Program-made: the position numbers and the translations under genes
Shown here: piece by piece, positions 46,101 through 58,600 of the stretch
How positions within the stretch are numbered: the stretch's first letter is position 1
Layout: every line of letters starts with the position of its first letter
NCBI GenBank assembly: GCA_029948255.1
Contig: JALIZF010001579.1
Location: 186,001-250,000 of the forward strand
DNA from: Telmatactis stephensoni
Taxonomy: Eukaryota > Cnidaria > Anthozoa > Actiniaria > Isophelliidae
DNA length: 64,000 nucleotides
Direction of reading: 5' to 3'
The notes under the pieces: generated by a model
What the model saw: only the letters and a program-made list of their open reading frames with translations
Database searches by the model: none
What the model was told of the DNA's origin: nothing

Positions 46101-46228
46101 TCTTGTTTTGCTTCAACATCTAAGTTCTCCTTTGTCAATCCTCCTCGATCATTTCCAGCCTCATTTTCGCTCTTATTTTCCTCTTTCTTTGTCTCCTGGC
46201 TCTGCCCATATCCAAGCCAGCTAAACAT
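40176..46228 (-). CDS. SYAP1: Synapse-associated protein 1 (BSD domain)
   Basis: A 356-residue protein in 11 exons joined in frame at GT-AG sites: 46012-46228, 45071-45141, 44658-44721, 44088-44161, 43615-43754, 43166-43308, 42341-42390, 41767-41845, 41343-41435, 41088-41146, 40176-40256. Human SYAP1 is 352 residues. The N-terminus (MFSWLGYGQ) is followed by an acidic, polar segment and a helix-prone region ([20 protein letters not shown]). A conserved [20 protein letters not shown] block leads into the BSD domain (about 145-210: [15 protein letters not shown], ...[20 protein letters not shown]). An acidic tail with two related motifs ends the protein ([16 protein letters not shown] and [11 protein letters not shown]). 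The family promotes Akt activation in mammals and is linked to synapse function in flies. It is head-to-head with the convertase gene, 650 bp apart. Confidence 0.95.
40490..40805. repeat. CCCT/CCTT pyrimidine microsatellite
   Basis: A 315-bp polypyrimidine tract in the last intron of SYAP1, made of TCCC, TTCC and CTCC units. It generates long spurious proline/serine frames on + and glycine/arginine/glutamate frames on -. Confidence 0.95.
40822..40968. mobile_element. Dispersed GGATCCAG/CACACCCCC repeat
   Basis: Carries ATCCAGAGGATCCAGAAAT, TTTTGGAAAAGCATTGAGAA, TGCACACCCCCTGCACCCC and CCTAAATCCAACCCTGGATC. It lies in the last intron of SYAP1. Confidence 0.72.
41532..41703. repeat. GAAT/GGAT microsatellite
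   Basis: Runs of GAATGAATGAAT and GGATGGATGGAT with interspersed GCAT units, in a SYAP1 intron. Confidence 0.95.
42793..42940. mobile_element. TTGAAGGG-type MITE, copy 2
   Basis: TTGAAGGGCTCCCTGTGAAA at the left and TTTCACAGGGAACCCTTCAA at the right; pairing extends about 45 bp. It lies in a SYAP1 intron. Confidence 0.9.
43385..43536. mobile_element. TAGAGC-type MITE in SYAP1 intron
   Basis: TAAGAGCAGTTTTTGTATGA to CATACAAAATCTGCTGTA, with family interior GTGCCGTGATGTCTATGAAA. The ends are slightly mutated. Confidence 0.78.
44393..44550. mobile_element. Palindromic MITE in SYAP1 intron
   Basis: ATTAATAGGTAATAGAACT...GGGCTGAAATCAC pairs with GTGATTTCAGCCC...AGTTCTATTACCATTATTAAT. A second inner pair (GCAATTTTG / CAAATTGC) surrounds CCCGCTACGCGGTCG. 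Confidence 0.85.
44803..44950. mobile_element. MITE with AAAGCTAATT-type ends
   Basis: AAAGCTAATTTAAG...GAACGGAAAGAAGT pairs with ACTTCTTTCCATTTGGTGTT, then AGCTTTAATTAG. An inner pair is AACTCAGGTAC / GTCTGAGTT. It lies in a SYAP1 intron. Confidence 0.65.
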
Positions 46229-46878
46229 ACTGGTGAATTTGCTCCAAACTAAGCAAAAAGGTTAAATTTGGAGAAAAATTAAGTAGGTTCTGGTCGAAAT
46301 TTCGTGCGATTTGGAGAAAATATGACGTCACATGTAAACTTGAGCCCACTGAATATCGAGACAGCGGTCGGTTTGCGGGCTTCCTGTGTTTTTTCCTATT
46401 CTTTCCTTCCAGCTTCCTTCCTTCCTTCCTTCTCCAGTTTTCTTCACTTCATCAATCAATTATATCATCTATTAATTTATCATTTATTCATTCTATTTAT
46501 CTATTCATTCAATATGAGAAACAATGATAGCTTAGTATTTTTGTACGAAGGAGAGCTAACAAAATCAATCTTAAATTTGAAAAGTTTAGAAAAATGGAAT
46601 TGAACGATACAGCAGTTCCCTCTAGTTTTCCCCAAAGTGGAAGAAAAATCCCCTATTTAACCGGTCTTCCTGTGTTGTGCGTACGGTATTCCGTGGGCTC
46701 TGGGGACGAGAATGGTGCGTACTCAGTATATTGAGCTATGGGAACCCTGTGTACCACCTGTTCGAAGAGAGCACGGTTTGACTAGGTGTACCAGTAATAG
46801 ACCTGTCAGCACACAGCACTTACGTCATACATAGCCATTTTTTCCCTTTACAATAAGGGTCTTCTTTAAACAAAAAAT
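46229..46878. promoter_or_regulatory. Shared 5' region between SYAP1 and the convertase
   Basis: The two start codons diverge across 650 bp, which must hold both core promoters. A TTCC run lies at about 46408-46430, near a short AT-rich patch. No specific regulatory motif is claimed. Confidence 0.5.
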
Positions 46879-49800
46879 ATGGGAAATGGAGCGATATTTA
46901 TAACATTTAGCCATATTGCCTTGGTCTTTACATTATGTAATTATGTTATATTAGTTCATAGCGAAGAATTTGGTGTTTATAGTAATATCTCGAGAGAATT
47001 GAAGAGAAGGTTGGCGAAGAAGGAAGGTTATTTTACCAATACATGGGCGGTGGAGCTAGAAGAACCAGGAGAAGAACATGTCCTGGATATCTCTAAAAGA
47101 CATGGGTTTTCAGTTATAGGAAAGGTAAGACAGTAAGTTTGATCAAATATTGAGTCCCAAACTAGTGGTTCAAAATTGGTTTGTGTTTCATCAATAACTG
47201 AATCATAAATAATTACCGGCTAATAGAAATGAAGTGGTTTGTTTTAAAAACGATAAAAAATTACAAAATAACTTTGTTATACAGTATGAAACTTTAGCAT
47301 CATACAACAAAGAATACATCGAAAAAAAATTAGTTCTTGAGATTCTCCTTAAGTTGAGCGCTGAGTCTTTTGACCCTTTATCGCTATTTGGGACAGTTTC
47401 TAATACAAAGCGGTGTCATCCATGCATCGAGGTACAAGTCGCACCATGTAAACATGTAATTGGCTATATCTATGGGTGTCTGATTCTCTGTTTAATTACT
47501 GTGATATAACGACAGTCGAGCTTTGAACGCTTCTATATATGCTTCCTTTGACCTTGATCTTTACCGACGGCTGACAGAATTCAACAGTCATCGCGCAGGT
47601 GTGGCCAGGACGCATAGTTCCTTGACCGCTTTTTTCACGACGAAAATGGCATTAAACTGAAGTTACTACTTAAGCAGAACAAATTGATGGGCATAGTATA
47701 GACTCAATTAGCGTTACTTTGATACAAATTCTATTTACCTCACGCGAGGCAGGTGGAATATGAAGTCAAACTTTCAGAAAACACAGTGCGGCAATGAACA
47801 TGAAGTGAAGTCAGTTTGTACTCGAGAAACTGATAAGTAAACTGAAACGAAATGAGACGTTTTAACCAAAAAAACTTTTCTGTTAAGCTTGTCTCTAACT
47901 TTAAGCACTCTCCATAAGAAGGCTTTAGAGAAAGGAGTGGTATAGCAAACAGTGTCACCCTCCTCCTTCTCTCTTTCCAACCTCTACATTTTTAATAAGA
48001 TCCTTATTCTTCCATCGCCATCTTTACTTTCAACCCATAATTACAAATAGACTCAATTAAGTATTTAATTAAGTTGATGCTTAGTATACGTTGACTATGG
48101 TGATGTGATTGCAGAAGTCAATGTGGCTCGGACGCCCCTTTTGCTTTACCACAAACTATATATATATTTATATCTTAATTTATTTATTTGAATTTTATGT
48201 TATACACAGCTTCAATGTAAACAAGTGTCAACTTTTTGAATCCTGTGTCTAATAAAGTTATTATTTATTTATTATATATATTATATGGGGTCGTTTATTT
48301 GTTGTAAGCTTTTTTCTATTGAATTACGTATACGTAAATTGTGCTAAAATACACGAAAAAAGGCGCTGTGGTCCCTAGCGTAGCGTGTACCTCAAATACA
48401 ATCAGATCGACAATCAGATCAAGTATGGATGTAATTATGACTATAATATAAAATATTTTAATAAATATGAAATACCAGAACACTGATTATCAGGATCATA
48501 TAATAATCGGTGCATTATAATCTGATGCACACTGCGATTTGTCGAAAACTGTGCGTTATTAAAGTTCAGACGCATAGATGACGTCACATGCCAGAAAAAG
48601 ATCAATGCCGATATGCGCACTCGATCCTTTGACTAGGTTGGAATGTTCTAATAAATGAAGTCTTATATTTTCAGATTGGTAATTTACCGGGTCATTATCA
48701 CTTACAACATGATGACGTAGAAGAGTTTAATAAAGAACACGACCGTGATAGGACAGACAGACTTTTACTGGAAGAAAAGGTAAGACAACGCTCCCCACTC
48801 CACCCCCCACCCCCATTGTTGTCGGTCTGCTTTTACGTATGGGGAGCAAAATACCTTGAGACCCTATAACATTTTACGTGTCCAATGGCATGCCGTTGCT
48901 TACGCTCTTTACCCCCCCTCCTCCCAATGCAATGTTGTTTTGTGATGACCAACACGGCCAGGTTTCAAAGACTGGACAACATTGTTTGGGGGGTGGAGGG
49001 AGGGAGGTCCCTAAAAGTCTTTTAATACGAGGACAGAATAAATCAACTGAAAACAGACGCCAATTAGATAAGACGTAAACCTCTCCATATAAACGGCAAT
49101 TTTAGTCTAAGACACGCCTTATCGAGGGACGCTCAAAACGCTGTTCCTTGGTAAAGCGCATCTTAAACTAAAAAGCCGTTCATACGGAGAGGTCCGCGCC
49201 TTAGATCAGACGCGTCTTATAGAGCGGTTTTCACATGCGTGGGAAACGGTACGGTCCGTACCGTGACCGTATCAGTACCGTAATTTCTATAAAAACATTC
49301 GAAAATTCTGCCGTAACTGTGTCGTAACCGTATCGTGCGGTGACCGTACTGTTTCCCAGTCATATGAAAACCGCTCTATTTTCATCGTTTTGTTGATACA
49401 GGGAGAGTTGCATCGTGCATGTGACAACCTCAAAAGCATCTTCAAACATTGCCAAAACTTTTCAAACAAAAATTGTCACTTCAACGTATACTGTGGGTTC
49501 GCATTTTTAATCAACTGAGCTTTCGACCTAGTGGTCATCAAAGGGGTTACAGTTACATTTACAGTTGAAGGGTTTCATGTGAAAACGGCGTAAGTGACTT
49601 TTTTGATGATATTTTTTCAATATGGTATAAAATTATATAAATCAACTTTCCTATGTTGAAAAGTCAATGTCTGGACATCCATCATAAAGTCTCTTATAGG
49701 TCGTTTTCACAGGAAACCCTTCAGTTATCGTCGCGCGCACATTATTTATACTCATAAGTTTTCTTTGTTTAGTTGTAAGACATGAGTTCCAACTGTAACC

Positions 49801-52800
49801 AAGAGATCATAATACTAAGACAGCAGAACTCAGTATTAATGTCTGTGCGATGTTCGTAGCGACTAAGGCTATTTTAGTAACAATGCCATCGCGCGTGCAA
49901 GGTTTGACTTTTGACGTGCGCCGGATCGACGGGACCGTTTGCTTTCGGCATTTCAATTCGAGCCCTGCGACAAGTATTATGGTGTCTTGGTGGTCTTAGA
50001 GTGGTTTTCGTATAAGTGGGAAACTGACCGTACCGTACCGTGACCACGTGTCAGTACCGTAATGTTTATAAAAACATTCGTATAAGTGGGAAACTGACCG
50101 TACCGTACCGTGACCACGTGTCAGTACCGTAATGTTTATAAAAACATTCGAAATTCCTGCCGTAACCTTACCATGCATTGACCGTAACTGGTACGGTCAG
50201 TTTCCCACTCATACGAAAACCGCTCTAATAAATTGCCACATGACACAAGTAACCTAAACTAATATTCATAGCGCGCGTCAGTGTGTAAAACGCCCTCTCT
50301 GTAACAGAGCCAGGAGTGCCTGTGGTTTGTTTGCTCATTTATTCATTCGTTCGACGTTGATTCACATCCTTTCATTCATTCGTTCGTTCGCTCGCTCGCT
50401 CGCTCGCTCATAGAACAAGATGAGGCTCGATAAGAATTAGACAAAATGTACCTTTAATTTACTCAAAGAGTTTAAATTGACAGGGGAACTATATTGCCAG
50501 AATATGAGGACAGATTGCTATTAAAGTTAGAAACAAAGAAAACTATTAAAATCTCTCACGAAACACGTTTGCCATACAAACCAATCAATCGGTAACATAT
50601 TCAAGATATAGAATAAAATTTGAATGAATTAATAATGATGCAATCTAATATTTATATTAGAACAGATTGCAAAAAATAATAATAATAAAAGTACTAAAAA
50701 TGCTAAAATCTAAGTATTAAGAAACCGAAAAAGAAAAAAGAGAGTAAAAAGGAAGGGTAAAAAGGGAAAAAAAGAAAAATATTCCGACCTCAACAGGGCT
50801 CGAATCTGTAACCCTTAAATCGACCCCCCGGAAATGGGAAAGAATAACTAGATAAATGAAAAAATAGGAAAAAGCTAAAAATGAAATTTGGGACGATTCT
50901 CCCGAGACATTCATAGAAGCTGAGACATCGAATCGACTTACGTTACGGATGAAGATTTCGGCCCCATCCACGCTATCCCGGTGCTACATATTACAGTTGA
51001 CTTAGCCCGAAGGCCAGGGAGGGAGACGATATCCGGACCCTAATCCATACCTTTAGATATCACCTTAGACCGCTGCGCTACCTAGACACTTAATAAATTT
51101 AATGTCTAATCGGGGTAGTCTATTCGGCGAAGTTTCATTGTGATGCTAATAGACTGTTCCAAACCCTTGGGGAAATAGGAGAACCAATCAAAGTCCAGTA
51201 AGAATGATTTCATAAATAAATAACGAAATTATTGAGTAAATAAAAGAATAAATTTCCGTGAACATTTCTAAGTGCACAAGGGTTCTTTGCAAATTAAGTC
51301 AAGAAGTCATGCCAATGACTGTTTATGGATTTTACTGTTTTTCACTTTTGCTGGATGATCATCAAAACTGAATTCCCATTTCAAGAACAATCTTGAGGCA
51401 TGTTTGAAGGCTTAAAACGTCAGTAAAGTTAAGTACTTTAAACAATTTTAAATTCTAGATAATTCATACAAGCTTGTTAGTTTGTTGATTCTACACGTAA
51501 GAAGCCCATACAAATTCAGCTGAGACTAAAATGTACTTTATTCTTTATTAATTAAAGTTAGGGCTTGATTCGCACTGTCCTCTGTCTGTTTGTTTTTTCG
51601 TAATAACCGCGCTTTCGGTTGATAAGAAGTAATCATTAACTCCAAATCTTTATCAGATAGGTTCATTGCTGGGCTACCTGTGGTCGACCGAGCATGTATT
51701 ACCCAAGTGGCCTTTGCATGCCTTGTTACTCGGGCTTCCTCGTATAGCCCAAGTAAACGCTATTATAGCGTCTTGGCTTTCAAACAGAATCTCGAACATA
51801 AGAATTTGATTTTTGACGTGCGCGCGGACGGAACCGTTTGCTAGCTTTCGGCGTTTGATTTCTATTGTTTAGGAGCCTTGCGCGCGCGATGGCGAAGTTA
51901 CTAAAAATAGCCTTAGTCGCCACGAACATCGCACTGACATCAATACCGAGTTTCGCTCACTTAGTATTATAGTTTCTTGCTGTAACTCCAATGATGACCG
52001 CTAAGGTCCAAAGCTCAGTTGATTAAAAATGAAAAACCACATGGTTCATTGCCAAAAATGTTGGCGCATCGTGTGTCCTCGCCTTAATAATCAATCGTTT
52101 CTCATCCTTGTATTAGGATGGCATTGGGTGGCATGGGTGGCGTACGCTGTTAACGCGTCGTCTTTCACCACTGTGGTCTAGCGGTCAAGGGTTCGCTGGT
52201 TCGAGCCCCGCTGTGACCAGATGTGAATTGAGTTTGTTTGATGTGTTGTTCTCTCCCTTGCCGCGAGGGTTTTTCTCCGGGTTCTCCGGTTTTCCTCCCT
52301 CCATAAAAATCAACATGTGAGTTGAGTGTTGTGTGCTAAAATAAGAAATGTAGAGGTAGTGAGTGTGAGTGGCAGCAGGTCCACATCAGCCAATAATGGT
52401 TGCCAGAAATCCAACCTGCTAAACAACTATAAAAGATTTGATTTTTTTTGTATTAAATCTGCAGGTCAAGTGGGCAGAACAACAAAAAATCTTACATAGA
52501 ACAAAACGAGATGGATTACCCGTTGACCCTAAGTTTAATGAAATGTGGTATTTGGTAAGTGTTTCTCAAAGCACCGTGAATTGTTTTCATGCCAGTTCAG
52601 TTGCCCTACTTCCTTATGACGTCATGACTCGACAGAATCGTTTAGAACAATAGAAATTTGTTTGAAATTCGCTCTGCTATGAAAGGTGGTTTGAACTCAA
52701 ATGGCCTGCTATCCAAATATGAGATGTATCGATGTTTAATAAAGAATATTTATTGCAATTGATGGCCGTTACCGCGTTTCTTTGGTCTTTAAAACGCATT

Positions 52801-55647
52801 CTATAATATCAATTTTCTTTGTGTTTTTGCTGTTTTGTCCCCCTCCTGCGACCATGATCCTTTGCGTTCAAACAATAGAATGTTTTGATGTGACGCCATA
52901 GTGAAATAGGACAATTATACACATCGTTTGCTCTCCAGCACGAGATAAATTGTAATGAATATATTTTCGTGTTATTTTAGATGAACACTGGTCAGACTGG
53001 TGGCCCAGTAGGTGTGGACATTAATGTTACTCCTGTATGGAAGCAGGGCATCACGGGAAAGGGAGTCGTCTTATCTGTATTGGATGACGGTACGTATGTT
53101 GCCATGGAAATTATCGAAACTATGGAAAGGAGCTTTTGTTCAGTTTTTATGATCCAGATATAGGGGCAAAATGTTTTCCAAGCTTTCGTCAAGATTTCCA
53201 TCGAACTTCATTTTCGTTTCTTTTCTTAGATTTGACTTTGAAAGGATAACGTGACCATTAATAGTTTTATATAGGATGATATTTCACTTTTGTGATCCTT
53301 TCTAGGCGATACGACTGGGAAGACCTTTATCCCCCTTCTATATCCCCTCTGATCTATCGGTTCATTTCCATGGGTGTTTTAAGTTGAGTCGAACCAAAAT
53401 TATGCATGACGTACCATGGTCCTTCGCCGAGATTGTGCACGAGGATATTAAAATATAGCCTCCTTCGCAGGCAACTCCATTCCGCGGGATTCCTGTGTTG
53501 GGTCAGAAACCCGGCCGGAGGGGGAGGGGGTTAGAAAGGGAGAAAAAGCAGTCCCCAGTCCCCAGTCTTCCTCTCTTCTGGTTTCTAGTTTCCCTCTCCT
53601 CATTTTCCACAGGAAATCCAATAGAAAGGAGTAGCCTGCGGAGGAGGCTAATTAAAATATTGCTTGTTGTCTTGTATTTCAGGGATGGATTGGCATCATC
53701 CTGACCTGCTGCCAAACTATGTGAGTAAATAAAACTTCTGATCTGCTAAATCTTAGTACCTTACTGAGTGCGCATGCGCGACTTGGCATCCGACACTCCA
53801 TTTCACTTTGATCTGATAAGTGTGTTGTATGTCACGTGACAGGAGCCGCGAGGAAGTCACGACTTTAATGATAATGATCCCGATCCAATGCCACGTGATG
53901 TGGACCCTGACAACTGGTAAGATACTGTACGATATTGTACTGAATCAGTTTGTAATGTTAATTTGTTAGAAATAATGCTGAAATTTTACATACTCATACT
54001 GGTACTGATAGGAAAGATATACAATGATGATGATGATAATATAGAAATGATGATGATAATATAACAATGATAATGATTATAATGATAATTTTAAGCAGAA
54101 GAGGAAAAATGTTTTGAACAGCTGCACTAATTCTTTACATAGTTTTAGATATCTGCTGTTGATGATCGATCTTTGAACTGAGATTTTTCCCAGATTGTTT
54201 TGCAGGAAAGTCACATTGATTCTCTAGAAACACCGATTTCCAGAGCGCAAAGCAACACAGTCTCAATGAGACGTCGTCTTTGATAATTTCAATAGTGGCT
54301 CATCATCATAGTTTTTCATTGTTTTGTAGTCATGGAACTCGCTGCGCTGGAGAAATTGCCGCAGTAGCTAATAACAGTATATGTGGCGTAGGTGTGGCTT
54401 ACGATGCAAAGATAGGAGGTAGGTCGTGATTTCTTTTGGTAGCGGACAATTTTGCTTTGTTTTGACGTCATCTGTGCATCTATTAGAGTACAGACGCACG
54501 GAAAAACGAAATCTATTTTTAAAGATAGCTACCAATATCCATGTATGGACAATATATGACCATGCTTTGGTCAACGATCTGCTTGTTTATTCTCATTTAT
54601 TATTCAATTTTCATACACTGTATAAATTCTGATTTTCTGATTGGTCAGTTTGTACCACGTGACGCGTGGCTTTGACGTGACAACCATATCGACGTCATTA
54701 TCGTGGTGTAATAGCCGTGGTATAATACCAGGACAGCATATAACCAAGGGAATTGCTAGCAAGATATCTAAGACAATTGGAGTAATCTCCAGAGCCAAAT
54801 TCTTTATTTCACAAACATCATTGACGAAACTTTATTATTCATTAGTATATCCATATTTGTATTATGGCAACATCATATGGGGATCAACCTATGCAACAAA
54901 CCTTAATAGATTGAAAGTTTTACAGAAGCGAATAGTTCGAATCATTACTAATTCTTCCTACGATGCACATACTGCACCCCTGTTTTATAAATATAGCCTG
55001 TTAAATCTAGATAATATCCATTTTCTTCAAGTAGGTATATTCATGTTTTCTGTCAATTCAAAAACAATTCCTAAAACATTTCAAGCCATGTTCTGTAAAA
55101 ATTCGGAAATTCACTGCTATCCCACCAGGCATTCTAGTGACTACAGAACCCAGTTTTGTAGAACTAATATTAAAAAATTCTCCATCTCTACCCATGGGCC
55201 TCAACTATGGAATTCTCTTCCCAATGAGCTTAAGTCAAAATTATCAATATATAGCTTTAAAAGGCATTTAAAGCTATATCTCCTTAACACATCAAAACCT
55301 TAAATAAATATTAGTAACTGATTAAATATTAAAAAAGAACTTACAGTCTTTCAACAGACCCTGAAATTATTTATTATTATCCTGAAATTATTAATTACTA
55401 TAATTAAATTTATCGTATCTAATATTTCTGGCATCTCTTTTCTTTTCTCTGTTCCTTAAAACTTTATATCTATATCCAATAATATTTTCATATAAATTTG
55501 AGACGGTACAAAGTAATAAGCCTGTGGCTTCTTTTGCACCGCCTCACCTTTAGAGATAAACATTGCCTTGCATGCTTCGAATTCATATCATTTATACCTT
55601 TGCCAATAAACGTAGGATATGTATGTGTGTATATGTATGCTTGTATG

Positions 55648-55678
<31 letters not shown>

Positions 55679-58600
55679 CTTTATATATAAACACAATCAA
55701 ATTATATTACTATGGCAACATGTAAAATATCATTGAAATTTGTAATATATGTAGAAATGTAGAAATGTATATAATTATGTAGACATGTAAAATGAATGTA
55801 AATTATTTGTATATTTATAAAAAAGGTAATGTTTTCTCTATTGGATAAAAATTTAAATAAAGTGTGATGATGATGATGATGATGATGAATGGAGATTCCA
55901 TACGCGCCCTTATAAAAATCTTTGGCAGCGGAATTTGACGCGTTGCTCTGCATCTAGGCTATTTTTAGAATTCAATTCGAACGCTGTGAGCGCGCACTGA
56001 AATTGAATTAGCTAGTACATGGCAAATATCTAAAAAAATTCAGAGCGCGCGTAAGCGGTGGCTGGTGGTCTAAAAATAGCCCTTATGCGAGGCAACCCAT
56101 CACATCACGTGACCACGAGTCCAACCTTCGTTCCCGTGGAAAGGACCTGGGAACGAGGTTGGCGCAAGTCATATTTTCCTAGTGATGCTCTCATAATGAT
56201 ATTCTATTGTCCTCCCAATTATGATTGATCATCTTCGTCAGGTGTTCGTATGTTGGATGGTAAAGCTACCGATGCGTTAGAAGCAAGTTCCCTTGGTTTT
56301 GGTAGCCAAATTGTTGATGTCTACAGCAATTGTTGGGGACCAAAGGATGACGGCAAGACGTTTGGTAAACCTGGGCCGCTGGCTGCAAAATCACTCAAAA
56401 TGGGAGCGGAAAAGGTACATAAAAAATAAAAAAATAAAATGCACCAAGCACGATCTTAATATATGTTACAGTTCAACCTCCACAGGGTAATATCTTTGCA
56501 TGGTCTATATCTAGTTATAATGCACTGTACACATATTGTTTTCTAGGGTCGTGGCGGTAAGGGTAATATCTTTGTCTGGGCAACTGGTAATGGTGGACTG
56601 ACAGACGATGATTGCAACTGTGATGGTTATACTACAAGTATTTATACAGTATCTATTGGTTGTATTGGTGATCATGGATTATCTGCTTACTATACTGAAC
56701 TGTGCTCGTCCACACTAGCTGTGACGTTTAATGGTGGAGCTCATCGTGAAAGAGAAGAAAATAAGATGGTTAGTCTTTTGTTTGTTTAGAATAAAAATAA
56801 TTAAATGAAGCCCTGCTTGGTCGGAAGTTCCCAAACTCTAGCCAAAAGTTTGCATACCGTATTTACTCGAATAAGCGCCTCCCCCGAATAAGCGCCCCCT
56901 TTGGACAAAAAAAATCAATAAGCGCCTCCCCTGAATAAGCGCCTCGCACCTCGTTATAGTATACTAATACCAGTACTGTTGTAGTAGTATAACATTAATA
57001 TTATTGATATTTAAAGGAAAGCATACTTTGACAGTTGTGTACGCGTTTCCTCCCGCTGAATAAGCGCCTCCCTCGAATAAGCGCCTCCCCCGAATAAGCG
57101 CCCCGTTTTAGCCGTGAAAAATTTAATAAGCGCCGGGGCGCTTATTCGAGTAAGTACGGTACAGCTATGAAGCTGTGCCAAACTCTTATAGACCTTTGCT
57201 AGAGCTATGAAATAGTGACGCTCTGTCATGACTAGACAAAAGGTGCAATCCATTGCAAGGTTTGCAGCAGTGCAGTGCAACAATGATGCGCAGACTCAGT
57301 AATGTACTGTTCATTAGCAGTACTTGTCTTTTCTTACTCAAGCAACATACAGACTCAGTAATGCACTGTTCATTGGCAGTGCTTGTCTTTTCTCACACAA
57401 GCTGAACATACTAAGACTCAATATGTACTGCTCATTAGCAGTGCTTGTTTTTTTTTCAACAAGTAACATGCGCAAACTCAGTGATGTGCTACTCATTAGC
57501 AATGCTTGTCTTTTTCGCACCTATGTGATAAAAGCGATACTGAGTCTGCGCGTATGTTGCTTGTTTATCAAACATGGCTACCACGCTTCTTTTCTTTTGA
57601 TTCTAAAGGCCGGCACACACGAGGAAGCATTCTACCGCAATCGTACAATCCCTCGTGTGTACCATCGATTTAATGCCAAAAAATTGTTGCAACAAAAGTT
57701 TTGCAAGCTCCCGCAGCATGCTCCCTCGTGTGTACTGGTTGTGCAAAATGACCCAGGAGCGCGTTGCGGGAGCAAGTTCCCTCATGTGTACCGCGGCCTT
57801 GTCTTTTTCGCACCTATGTGCTAAAAGCGATACTGAGTCTGCGTGTATGTTACTTGTGCTTATGATTACATCGCTAGTGTAAACCACTCAGGCTTCAGTG
57901 TGATCACATTAGTGCGATTCTCATGATAAATCCTCTTTCTAGATTACAACAGATCTAAAAAGCAAATGTACAGAACAGTTCAAAGGGACATCGTCTGCAG
58001 CTCCTCTTGCTGCTGGCATGATAGCACTTATGTTGCAAACCAAGTAAGTCTCAACATGCAGGAAGAGAAACCCCTCGGTCCCTACATTCCGACCAGGGTC
58101 AAAATTCTCCTGTACTGACCTCCCGCTCGGTTAATAAGATTACTTATTGTGAATCAATTGACTGACCTAAAACTCGTTTGCCATGCAGTACGTTTATATA
58201 GAGCACAGAATAAGTGAAAAACACAATTAATCGTTTATAGAGCAGTTTTCGTATGGATGTGAAACGGACCGCACCATGCTGTGAACGTGTCAGTGCCGTG
58301 ATGGCGATGGAAACATTCGAAATTCTTGCAGCAAGCGTGCCGTGACCGTGCCGTGTGGTGAGCGTGGCATAAGTTTTCATTAGGCGTAAAGGTGCGGTAA
58401 TACGAGCAACAAAATCGTGCAACTTGTCGGTCAACATTGTTGCGTTGCAAGTTGTAGAGCGATGTTGCTGGTATTACCATCCCGCGCGCAACTTGTCATG
58501 CAACAAAAATCGATGTTGCAGGTTGCGGCTACTTGTTGCACAAAGTAGAAAGTGGTTCTACTTTGTGCAACAAATTTTCACAACCTGCAACATTGATTTT

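Noticed and set aside
52170..52222. Intact tRNA gene
   Set aside because: A-box and B-box-like sequences exist but their spacing is too short for a cloverleaf with a full anticodon arm, and the segment is the head of a dispersed repeat.
54641..55303. A host gene encoding a 220-residue protein
   Set aside because: Most of it is the C-terminus of a LINE polyprotein; the first 30 residues come from unrelated flanking DNA.
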